Below, in pieces: positions 14,310 through 20,446 of a stretch of DNA of 20,446 bases. Origin of the DNA: Spirochaetaceae bacterium (GTDB taxonomy: Bacteria; Spirochaetota; Spirochaetia; SZUA-6; Fen-1364). Within the stretch, counting starts at the first letter, position 1. Each line of letters starts with the position of its first letter. Where the stretch lies: contig PMZS01000209.1 of assembly GCA_003170115.1 (NCBI GenBank), forward strand, positions 1 through 20,446. Direction: 5' to 3'. The translations under genes were made by a program, and so were the position numbers. The notes beneath the pieces were generated by a model that was not told where the DNA came from, did not search any database, and was given only the letters and a program-made list of their open reading frames with translations.

Positions 14310-16536
14310 GGACAACCTCGTCGTTTTCGATGTCGGCCCGGGCGCCGCCGCCCTTCGAAAGCCTGCCGAAAAGAATCTCGTCCACGAAGAAGTCCTTCAG
14401 CTTCGACGAGACCAAGCGGGCAATTTCACGGGCACCGAACTCCTTCGAGTAGCCCTTCCGTGCGAGCCATTCCATGCATTGCGGAGTCACCTCGAGGGTG
14501 ACTTTCTTCGCGGCGAGCTCGCCCTGGAACTCCCGTACGGCTTTTCCCACGACCTGGAGAACCACGGCGTGGTCCAGGCCGTTGAACTTCACCACGGCGT
14601 CCAGGCGGTTCCTGAACTCCGGAGAGAAGATACGCTCCACCGCGTCGAATACGGCACTGTCATGCACGGACCTTTCACCGAAACCCACCAGGGGTTTTCC
14701 CATCTCCCGCGCCCCCGCATTGGAGGTCATGATGAGGATGACATTGCGGAAGTCGGCCCTCTTCCCATTGTTGTCGGTGAGGGTGGCGTAATCCATGATC
14801 TGCAGGAGCATGTTGTAGATGTCATGGTGAGCCTTCTCGATTTCGTCCAGGAGCAGGACGGCGTGCGGGGACTTGCGCACCGCTTCGGTGAGCAGGCCTC
14901 CGTCGTCGTAGCCCACGTACCCCGGCGGGGCGCCGATGAGCCGGGAGACCGTGTGCTTCTCCTGGTATTCGCTCATGTCGAAGCGCAGCAGGCTTACGCC
15001 AAGGATCTGGGCGAGCTGCCGTGCAAGCTCCGTCTTCCCGACCCCCGTGGGACCGGCAAACAGCAGGGACGTCACCGGCTTGTCTCTCTCCCCGAATCCG
15101 GCACGGGACTTTCGAATTGCCCGCACGACGAGCTCCACCGCGTGGTCCTGGCCGAACACCCGGCCCTTGAGGTCTGACTCCAGGTCCCGCAGCCGCTCGC
15201 GCTCGTCGGAGGACACGCTCGCCTCGGGGATCCGCGCAATGCGGGCCACGACGCGCTCGACAACCACCTTATCCACCACGCGGGGGCCCGCGGCGGGATC
15301 CGTCTCCGGTCCGTACACGCGCACCCACGCGCCGGCCTCGTCCATGACGTCGATGGCCTTGTCCGGAAGGTGGCGGTCGTTGATGTACTTCGCGGCCAGC
15401 TCCGCCGCGGCCCGCAGCGCCTCGTCGGTGAAGCGCACCTCGTGGTAGCTTTCGTACTTGTCCCGCAGGCCCAGGAGGATGGCGTGCGTCTGATCCACCG
15501 TGGGCTCGGGCACCTCGATCTTCTGGAACCTGCGGGACAGCGCGCGGTCCTTGTCGAAGAACTTGCGGTAATCCTCGTAGGTCGTGGAGCCGATGCAGCG
15601 GACCTTGCCGGAGGTGAGCACGGGCTTGAGAATGTTGGATGCGTCCATCGAGCCGCCCGAGACGGAGCCGGCTCCCACGACCGTGTGGATTTCGTCGATG
15701 AACAGGATCGCCTTCTCCTGCTTCTCCAGCTCGTGGATCACCTTCTTGAGGCGCTCCTCAAAATCGCCGCGGAACTTCGTGCCGGCGAGCAGGGCGCCCA
15801 TGTCCAGGGCGTAGATGCGGGAATCGCGGAGCACCTTCGGCACCTTGCCCTCAACCACCATCTGGGCGAGACCCTCGGTGATCGCCGTCTTGCCCACTCC
15901 CGGCTCTCCGACGTGAAGGGGGTTGTTCTTCAGCCTCCGGCAGAGAACCTGGATGGTGCGCTGGAGGAGCTCTTCCCGGCCGATGAGAGGATCGATTCCT
16001 CCCGCGCGCGCCTTCTCGGTGAGGTCGACGGTGTAGGCCTGCAGGGGCCGTGCCGGCTTGCCCCGGCTCCGAGGCTCCTCCTCCGGCTCGGCCTCAGTCT
16101 CCTCCCCCGGAGAGTCGGTGACTCCGTGGGAGATGAAGGACAATACGGCCAGACGGTCGATGCCCTGCCGGGAGAGAAAATGCGCGGCGAACGATTCCTT
16201 CTCCTCGAAGATCGAAGCGAGGATGTCATCAATCTCCACCGACTCCTTCTCCGCGGAAGAGGTGTGAATGATCGCATTCTCCATGACGGACTGGAAACCG
16301 GCGGACTGCGCGGGCTTCGAACCCTCCATGACCGGCACCTGAACCTCGAAAAAACCCTCGAGGTCCTTCGACAGGTTCTCAAGGTTGCCACCACAGGAGA
16401 GGATGATCTCCCGGCCCCTGTCGAAAAAAATCGAGGCGTACAGCACGTGCTCTGGCGTGAGGTACTCGTGCCCCCGCGATTCCGCCTCGTGGTAGGCGGC
16501 CACGATGATCTCGTTCAAATCCCTGGAGATGTCCAT
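14293..16536 (-). CDS. clpA: ATP-dependent Clp protease ATP-binding subunit ClpA
   Basis: The 747-residue AAA+ unfoldase feeds substrates to ClpP. It has the N-terminal Clp domain (about 1-140), an acidic linker (141-160), and two ATPase modules. Module 1 has Walker A GEPGVGKT at 210-217 and Walker B ILFIDE near 277-282. Module 2 has Walker A GPTGVGKT at 495-502 and Walker B LLLDE at 561-565. No ClpB/ClpC-type coiled-coil middle domain is present, which fits ClpA. A VGF triplet (617-619) sits where E. coli ClpA has the ClpP-docking IGL loop. The usual leucine before Walker A is His208 (NNPLHVGEPG). The start immediately follows the clpS stop, with GAGG a few bases upstream. Confidence 0.96.
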   Translation of the reverse strand: MDISRDLNEIIVAAYHEAESRGHEYLTPEHVLYASIFFDRGREIILSCGGNLENLSKDLEGFFEVQVPVMEGSKPAQSAGFQSVMENAIIHTSSAEKESVEIDDILASIFEEKESFAAHFLSRQGIDRLAVLSFISHGVTDSPGEETEAEPEEEPRSRGKPARPLQAYTVDLTEKARAGGIDPLIGREELLQRTIQVLCRRLKNNPLHVGEPGVGKTAITEGLAQMVVEGKVPKVLRDSRIYALDMGALLAGTKFRGDFEERLKKVIHELEKQEKAILFIDEIHTVVGAGSVSGGSMDASNILKPVLTSGKVRCIGSTTYEDYRKFFDKDRALSRRFQKIEVPEPTVDQTHAILLGLRDKYESYHEVRFTDEALRAAAELAAKYINDRHLPDKAIDVMDEAGAWVRVYGPETDPAAGPRVVDKVVVERVVARIARIPEASVSSDERERLRDLESDLKGRVFGQDHAVELVVRAIRKSRAGFGERDKPVTSLLFAGPTGVGKTELARQLAQILGVSLLRFDMSEYQEKHTVSRLIGAPPGYVGYDDGGLLTEAVRKSPHAVLLLDEIEKAHHDIYNMLLQIMDYATLTDNNGKRADFRNVILIMTSNAGAREMGKPLVGFGERSVHDSAVFDAVERIFSPEFRNRLDAVVKFNGLDHAVVLQVVGKAVREFQGELAAKKVTLEVTPQCMEWLARKGYSKEFGAREIARLVSSKLKDFFVDEILFGRLSKGGGARADIENDEVVLTVLP

Positions 16537-16854
16537 TCAGGCCTCTTCGCAGCTCGCGCGCAGGGGGAACTCGCTTTGCCGCGCCATCTCGTGCACCTGG
16601 GAGACCTTTGTCGAGGCAATGTCCCACGTGTACACGCCGACCACTCCGTGTCCCTTCTTGTGCACGTCCAGCATGATCTTTGTCGCTTCCGCCGCCGGCT
16701 TGTGGAACACGGTGACAATCACCTTGACGACGAAATCCATGGTGGTGTAGTGGTCGTTGTGAAGGATCACACGGAAGAGCTTCGGCTCCTGCAGGCGCGG
16801 CTTCTGCTGGACGCCGGCATCCTCCTGGAAGGTCCCGGCGGGATCGAGCGGCAT
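16537..16854 (-). CDS. clpS: ATP-dependent Clp protease adaptor ClpS
   Basis: The 105-residue adaptor binds N-terminal Leu, Phe, Trp or Tyr and hands the protein to ClpA. The pocket residues are visible: Asn33 and Asp34 in LHNDHYTTMDF, Met39, Met61 and His65 in MLDVHKKGHG. Compared with E. coli, Asp36 is His35 and Glu41 is Asp40, so fine specificity may differ. The N-terminal 22 residues are the flexible extension. The ATG at 16854 is the only start that fits the family; AAGGAG lies about 11 nt upstream. The stop directly abuts the clpA start. Together with aat it completes the substrate-recognition side of the N-degron pathway. Confidence 0.95.
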   Translation of the reverse strand: MPLDPAGTFQEDAGVQQKPRLQEPKLFRVILHNDHYTTMDFVVKVIVTVFHKPAAEATKIMLDVHKKGHGVVGVYTWDIASTKVSQVHEMARQSEFPLRASCEEA

Positions 16855-16878
16855 TCGGTGTGGTTCTCCTTCTTCTAT

Positions 16879-16906
16879 AATATAGCGGGTCGGGGCGCAA
16901 AGCCAG
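16879..16906 (-). promoter_or_regulatory. Candidate promoter of clpS-clpA
   Basis: An AT-rich island in GC-rich sequence holds TATATT (16884-16879, minus strand), overlapping TATTAT. CTGGCT (16906-16901) lies 16 bp upstream as a weak -35. The start would fall near 16872, just at the AAGGAG ribosome-binding site. It lies in the 79-bp gap after the MFS gene, so clpSA need not depend on transcription from that gene. Confidence 0.4.
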
Positions 16907-16933
16907 GGACTCGGGGCGTGATCCGGACCGGTC

Positions 16934-18247
16934 TCAGCCCATCGAGATCTGCTTGAACTCGTACAGCTTGCCCGTGCGCGGCTCCCGTACCAGGAACGCG
17001 AATCCGAAAAAGGCGATTGCCGCGATGGTCGCACCGATGTAGAACACCGACGGGTAGCTTCCCGTCTGGTCGATGATGGTTCCCGCCAGCGGAGAGGAGA
17101 CGGCGACAAATGGAAGAAGGAGCGTTCCGCCCAGCGCCGTGAGGTCGGTGCCCCCGATGGTGGGGCACAGCTCGACGCTCATGTTCACGAGCATGAACGC
17201 GCTGCTCACGTTCACAATGGAATAGAGCACGTATCCAATGCAGACCGCGGTGAAGCTCCGCGAGGCCACGGCAATCATGAAGAAGGCAACCATGAAGAAG
17301 GACTGGACGGCGCCGACGCTGCGGTAGCCTGCCTTGACGGCGAGCCGTCCCATGAGAGAGCCGAGCGCCGCGCTGGAGGCGAGGTAGATGACGCTCAAGG
17401 CGGTCGTGAAGCTGTCGGGCGCCCCAAGCCTCTCCCGCGCATATGGCACGATGAAGGTGGCGATGGTCAGGGCCACGGAGTTCAGCATGTGGAAAAAGAG
17501 GAAGATCCGGTAGTTCGGGTTCGCAAGGAGCACGCGGAGCTTGCCGGCAAGGGACCGTAAAAAGCCATCCGACGGTTGCCGGATCGCCCGGGCCGGTCGG
17601 TCGTGGATCAGAAAGAGGCAGAGCGAAGAGAGCGTCCACACGGCGTCGCAGATCATGAAGCTGATGCGAAAGTTCACCGGGCTTGACCAGCGGTGGAGGA
17701 CCCACGAGGTGCCCAGCCCGGTGAGGATTCCTCCCACGCCCATGAAAAGGCTGCGAAGGCCGAAGATCCACCCCCTCCTGTCGCGGGGGATGTTGTCCGT
17801 GAGAACGCCCATGTAGATGGACTGGCCGATGATCAGGAGGCCGACGTAACTGGCGCACGCCAGGGTGAAGAACCCGGTAAAGCTGGCCGGTGTCCAGATG
17901 TCGGGAACGAACACCGCCAGTACGTCGTAGAGGAGCCGGATGCCGGTCGCGGTCATGTAGAGCAATATCACTGCCCGGACCCGGTCCTTCCGGCCGAAGT
18001 AGTGGCTCCCGATGAGCTGCAGCGGGATGAGGATGGTCCAGAAGGACTGCAGGAATCCCATGAGGGACTTGCTGGTCCCCATTGCGTTCAGGTACGCGGG
18101 CACCATGGACACGTACAGCCCGAACGGGATGCCGAAGCCCCAGGTGAGCTCGAAAAGGAGCATGCCCGTGACGTTTCGCGGAAGATTCCGCTTGAGAGCG
18201 GCCTCCGGATCACGCGGCCGCTTCGAAGAAAGGTGCGTCTCGTGCAT
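16934..18247 (-). CDS. Major facilitator superfamily transporter
   Basis: The 437-residue membrane protein has about twelve hydrophobic helices in two halves. A central hydrophilic stretch carries IHDRPARAIRQPSDG, and the cytoplasmic loop motif DNIPRDRRGWIFGLRS follows helix 4 or 5. The N-terminal 25 residues are charged and cytoplasmic. The pattern resembles the MFS_1 group, but the substrate cannot be told. The C-terminus ends in a short polar tail. The ATG at 18247 lacks a Shine-Dalgarno sequence but lies shortly after a strong -35/-10 pair, so the message is probably nearly leaderless. It is divergent from the PTS-IIA/diadenylate cyclase gene. Confidence 0.88.
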   Translation of the reverse strand: MHETHLSSKRPRDPEAALKRNLPRNVTGMLLFELTWGFGIPFGLYVSMVPAYLNAMGTSKSLMGFLQSFWTILIPLQLIGSHYFGRKDRVRAVILLYMTATGIRLLYDVLAVFVPDIWTPASFTGFFTLACASYVGLLIIGQSIYMGVLTDNIPRDRRGWIFGLRSLFMGVGGILTGLGTSWVLHRWSSPVNFRISFMICDAVWTLSSLCLFLIHDRPARAIRQPSDGFLRSLAGKLRVLLANPNYRIFLFFHMLNSVALTIATFIVPYARERLGAPDSFTTALSVIYLASSAALGSLMGRLAVKAGYRSVGAVQSFFMVAFFMIAVASRSFTAVCIGYVLYSIVNVSSAFMLVNMSVELCPTIGGTDLTALGGTLLLPFVAVSSPLAGTIIDQTGSYPSVFYIGATIAAIAFFGFAFLVREPRTGKLYEFKQISMG

Positions 18248-18260
18248 TGAGGATTACGCC

Positions 18261-18289
18261 ACAGTAGGCGCATCACGCGGGATTGTCAA
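18261..18289 (-). promoter_or_regulatory. Promoter of the MFS transporter gene
   Basis: On the minus strand a perfect TTGACA (18289-18284) is followed after 17 bp by TACTGT (18266-18261). The start would fall near 18254, leaving a leader of roughly 7 nt with no Shine-Dalgarno sequence before the ATG at 18247. Confidence 0.55.
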
Positions 18290-18330
18290 TCGCGGCTACG
18301 TATTCGTGTCACGCATTCGGCCATGTATTC

Positions 18331-18360
18331 CTGGCAAACGCGCGCCGAGGCGATTATACT
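18331..18360 (+). promoter_or_regulatory. Candidate promoter of the PTS-IIA/diadenylate cyclase gene
   Basis: CTGGCA (18331-18336) and TATACT (18355-18360, five of six to consensus) are 18 bp apart. Transcription would begin near 18367, upstream of the ATG at 18380. This rules against the in-frame ATG at 18323, which lies ahead of the -35. Confidence 0.45.
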
Positions 18361-18379
18361 TTTCACAGGGACTGCTGAC

Positions 18380-19741
18380 ATGCCGCTGCTCGCCCGCTAT
18401 CTCCTGCCGACTCGGATCGTGACCCTGCGCAGCCGCTCCAGGGAGGGAGCGATCCGCGAGCTGGCGTCCGTGCTCGCGCCCGGCGGCAACGGCCTCGACG
18501 CGGATGTCGTGATCAATGCTGTTCAAAACCGGGAAAAGATCGTGAGCTCCTGGATCGCCCCGGGGGTCGCGATTCCGCATGCGCGGCTTCCCGGCCTTGC
18601 GGGCATTGAGGTCGCTGTCGGCAGGAGCCGTGCAGGAGTGGCCTGGGACTCCGGTGACGGGGACCCGGTGCATCTCCTTTTCCTCATCGTGAGCGGCGAC
18701 ACGGACCCCGACCAGCACGTGCTCCTGCTGGCGGAGATCGCACGCACCCTGCGCGACCGCGCCCTCATGCAGCTCGTGCTGACGGCACGTTCCCCGGCGG
18801 AGGCGTGGCGGCTCCTCGTCACCCGCGGCTACGGTGAGCAGGGCATCATGCCCGCCGCATCGGCAAAGGTGAGGCTGTCCCGGCTTCTTTTTGCGCACGC
18901 CCTTTCCGTTGCGGAAGAGGTCAAGGCAAAGGCCGTGATGCTGCATGGCGATGCGGTGGGAAGCCTTCGGTTCATCCAGGACATCCCCTCCCCGGCAAAG
19001 CTGATCCTCGTCACCTCCTCCAAGGCCGATGACGCCGTGGAAAACGAGCGGATCACGCATGTCCTGCAGGTGCCCTTTCCCACGCTGGACCGGTTCGACC
19101 AGGTGGAGCTTGCCCTGCTTTTTGCCGTCTCCCAGGGCCTGTTGGCGCGCGGGGACACCGTCGTGAGTCTCTCCGGCGTGCCCTCGTCCGGCTTTCTGGA
19201 CACCCTGCTCGTCATCGACGTGGGTCGGGAGTTCCCCACCGTTTTCGCGAAGAGCGCGGAGACACCCCTGGGCGACGTTGAACCCCAGGTGCTGGAGAAG
19301 GTCCTTCAGCTTGCCACCGACATCGCGCGGGAGGGCCGCGAGGGAAAGCCCGTGGGAACCACGTTCGTGATCGGAGACTACGAGCGGGTCGTGCGCTACT
19401 GCCGGCAGATGGTGATCAATCCATTCCGCGGCTACAGCGAAGAGGAGAAGAGCATCCTCGACCCGAGCCTCGAGGAAACGGTGAAAGAGTTCTCCACGAT
19501 CGACGGCGCATTCATCATCCGGGGGGACGGGGTGATCATGTCCGCGGGCACGTTTCTTCGTCCTGAAAAAGACGCGCCGAATCTGCCCTCGGGGCTGGGG
19601 GCCCGCCATGCGGCCGCGGCGGCCCTCACCGAGACAACGGCGAGCGTCGCCGTGGTGGTCTCCCAGTCAACGGGCAGCGTGTCCCTTTTCAAGGGCGGAG
19701 GCCTGGTGATGAGCCTGGAGAGGCCGGGCTCCGCGGGCTGA
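18380..19741 (+). CDS. PTS EIIA/PK_C-like/DAC fusion, probable diadenylate cyclase (DacZ/CdaZ-like)
   Basis: The 453-residue protein has three parts. Residues about 5-150 are a fructose/mannitol-type PTS EIIA domain with the phosphorylatable His67 (GVAIPHARLPG) and the second active-site His113. Residues about 165-290 look like the pyruvate-kinase C-terminal-like domain found in archaeal DacZ (VKAKAVMLHG, GDTVVSLSGVPSSGFLDTL). Residues about 325-447 are a DisA_N/DAC domain: FVIGDYERV, INPFRGY, Asp375-Gly376-Ala377, GLGARHAAAAALTE at 405-418, and VAVVVSQSTGSVSLF. The DAC domain joins two ATP into c-di-AMP. The usual RHR motif reads RHA (409-411). No membrane helix is seen, so it should be cytoplasmic. 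The ATG at 18380 has AGGG (18367-18370) 9 nt upstream. The EIIA suggests control by PTS phosphorylation; that is inference. Confidence 0.85.
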   Translation: MPLLARYLLPTRIVTLRSRSREGAIRELASVLAPGGNGLDADVVINAVQNREKIVSSWIAPGVAIPHARLPGLAGIEVAVGRSRAGVAWDSGDGDPVHLLFLIVSGDTDPDQHVLLLAEIARTLRDRALMQLVLTARSPAEAWRLLVTRGYGEQGIMPAASAKVRLSRLLFAHALSVAEEVKAKAVMLHGDAVGSLRFIQDIPSPAKLILVTSSKADDAVENERITHVLQVPFPTLDRFDQVELALLFAVSQGLLARGDTVVSLSGVPSSGFLDTLLVIDVGREFPTVFAKSAETPLGDVEPQVLEKVLQLATDIAREGREGKPVGTTFVIGDYERVVRYCRQMVINPFRGYSEEEKSILDPSLEETVKEFSTIDGAFIIRGDGVIMSAGTFLRPEKDAPNLPSGLGARHAAAAALTETTASVAVVVSQSTGSVSLFKGGGLVMSLERPGSAG

Positions 19742-19755
19742 GCGCGGGCTGAGCG

Positions 19756-19784
19756 TTGACAATGCGGTGCACCGCGTGTAGTAC
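19756..19784 (+). promoter_or_regulatory. Candidate promoter of the class II aldolase gene
   Basis: A perfect TTGACA (19756-19761) is followed after 17 bp by TAGTAC (19779-19784), which is a weak -10. The start would fall near 19791, just before the GAGGAG ribosome-binding site (19793-19798). The gene could therefore be expressed apart from the cyclase gene 64 bp upstream. Confidence 0.4.
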
Positions 19785-19805
19785 TGCGGACGAGGAGCAC
19801 CAGGA

Positions 19806-20446
19806 ATGTTGAGCTTGAAGCAGGCGATCGACCAGCTGAACGCCAAGTACCCCCATAGCGCAATCGGGGCGTTCAATTTCAATGACATGACAGACATGCA
19901 GGGCGTCATGCGCGCCGCCATGCACACGCACCAGCCCTGCATCATGATGGCGAGCGCCGGCGCGGTCTCCTATATGGGCATCCATTTCGTGCGGGAAATG
20001 CACCGTGCCGCGAACATGACCTCCACCGTGCCCCTCTTCCTCATGCTGGATCACAGCGACAGCGTTGAAACCTGCGCCGAGTGCATCGACAACGGTTTCT
20101 CCCTGGTGATGTTCGACGGCTCCGCGCTCCCCTTCGACGAGAACGTTCGCCGCACGCGGGAAGTGGTGCGCGTCGCGCATGCGCGCGGCGTTCTGGTGGA
20201 GGCGGAAATCGGTCGGTTGCCGGGCCGGGAAGAGCACCTGGACGTGAAAGAAATGGACGCCCTGCTCACCGATCCACGCGAGGCGAAGGAGTTCTGGGAA
20301 CAGGCGGGAGCGGACCTGCTCGCCATTTCCTTCGGAACAGCGCACGGGTTCTACAAGTCCCAGCCGCGGCTGAACCTCGACGTGATCAGGGCCACCCGGA
20401 AGCTCACCGACGCGCCATTGGTCATGCACGGGGGAACCGGCGTGCC
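19806..20446 (+). CDS. Class II fructose-bisphosphate aldolase family protein, 3' end cut by window edge
   Basis: The first 213 residues are present and the frame runs off the right edge. It is a zinc-dependent aldolase of the Fba/GatY/KbaY family. The catalytic Asp82 and zinc ligand His83 lie in LMLDHSDS, Glu134 in VEAEIG, His180 in GTAHGFYK, and His208 in VMHGGTG. MFDGSALPFDENV (102-114) is the usual phosphate-side segment. The family loop that normally reads LGG-x-ED is here RLPGREEH. ATG 19806 has GAGGAG 7 nt upstream. Fructose-1,6-bisphosphate, tagatose-1,6-bisphosphate or another ketose phosphate are all possible substrates. It lies just downstream of a PTS-linked regulator, which fits a role in sugar metabolism. 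Confidence 0.9.
   Translation, partial: MLSLKQAIDQLNAKYPHSAIGAFNFNDMTDMQGVMRAAMHTHQPCIMMASAGAVSYMGIHFVREMHRAANMTSTVPLFLMLDHSDSVETCAECIDNGFSLVMFDGSALPFDENVRRTREVVRVAHARGVLVEAEIGRLPGREEHLDVKEMDALLTDPREAKEFWEQAGADLLAISFGTAHGFYKSQPRLNLDVIRATRKLTDAPLVMHGGTGV

Noticed and set aside
15370..16956. A 528-residue plus-strand open frame across clpA and clpS
   Set aside because: It is the antisense of ClpA and ClpS, whose ATPase and adaptor motifs are unambiguous.
18296..19609. A 437-residue minus-strand open frame opposite the diadenylate cyclase gene
   Set aside because: The sequence is His/Arg/Asp-rich low-information text typical of an antisense frame; the plus strand has EIIA and DAC motifs.

Overview
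The window is about 20.4 kb of GC-rich, densely packed bacterial chromosome. It has 16 protein genes that I can support, plus one class II aldolase cut by the right edge (17 in all). I see no rRNA, tRNA, CRISPR array, insertion sequence or phage gene. The gene set suggests a free-living anaerobe with hydrogen and corrinoid-based one-carbon metabolism. There is an NAD-coupled [NiFe] hydrogenase, a corrinoid protein with a Zn methyltransferase, a PocR-type regulator, ClpS/ClpA with Aat, and cyclic-nucleotide-domain GGDEF proteins. Spirochaetota or a related deep lineage is my best guess, but this is an inference with low confidence because no phylogenetic marker is present.

Region by region. 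Positions 1-366 hold no convincing gene, but contain a 14-bp tandem direct repeat and a candidate promoter for the hydrogenase operon. hoxF-hoxU-hoxY-hoxH (367-4896, +) encode a complete diaphorase plus hydrogenase of the HoxFUYH (group 3d) type. Convergent to it is a two-gene minus-strand operon (4921-6622): a B12-binding corrinoid protein and an MtaA/MtbA-like (UroD-family) methyltransferase. A divergent PocR/AraC regulator follows (6709-8049), and the two promoters overlap each other. A four-gene minus-strand operon (8001-12715) encodes a DMT/EamA transporter, an unknown 199-residue protein, a cNMP-binding protein with a decayed GGDEF domain, and a cNMP-GGDEF-DHH/DHHA1 protein. Divergent from it are a class I (DeoC/FbaB/LsrF-like) aldolase and aat (12830-14309, +). 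These converge on the clpS-clpA operon (14293-16854, -). An MFS transporter (-) is divergent from a PTS-IIA/diadenylate cyclase fusion (18380-19741, +). The class II aldolase starts at 19806.

How the genes fit together. HoxFU would exchange electrons with NAD(H) and HoxYH would handle H2. The corrinoid protein and its Zn methyltransferase form a methyl-transfer half-pathway lacking methyltransferase I. Aat, ClpS and ClpA together form a bacterial N-degron route: aminoacyl tagging, recognition, unfolding. The most unusual content is signalling. A diadenylate cyclase is fused to a fructose-type PTS EIIA domain and a pyruvate-kinase-C-like domain. About 8 kb away, a DHH/DHHA1 phosphodiesterase, a fold used to hydrolyse c-di-AMP or small linear nucleotides, is fused to an apparently active GGDEF domain with an intact inhibitory site and to a cNMP sensor. 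It is translationally coupled to a degenerate cNMP-GGDEF partner. One locus may therefore connect sugar-PTS state, c-di-AMP, c-di-GMP and cAMP/cGMP. That is a hypothesis from domain content only.
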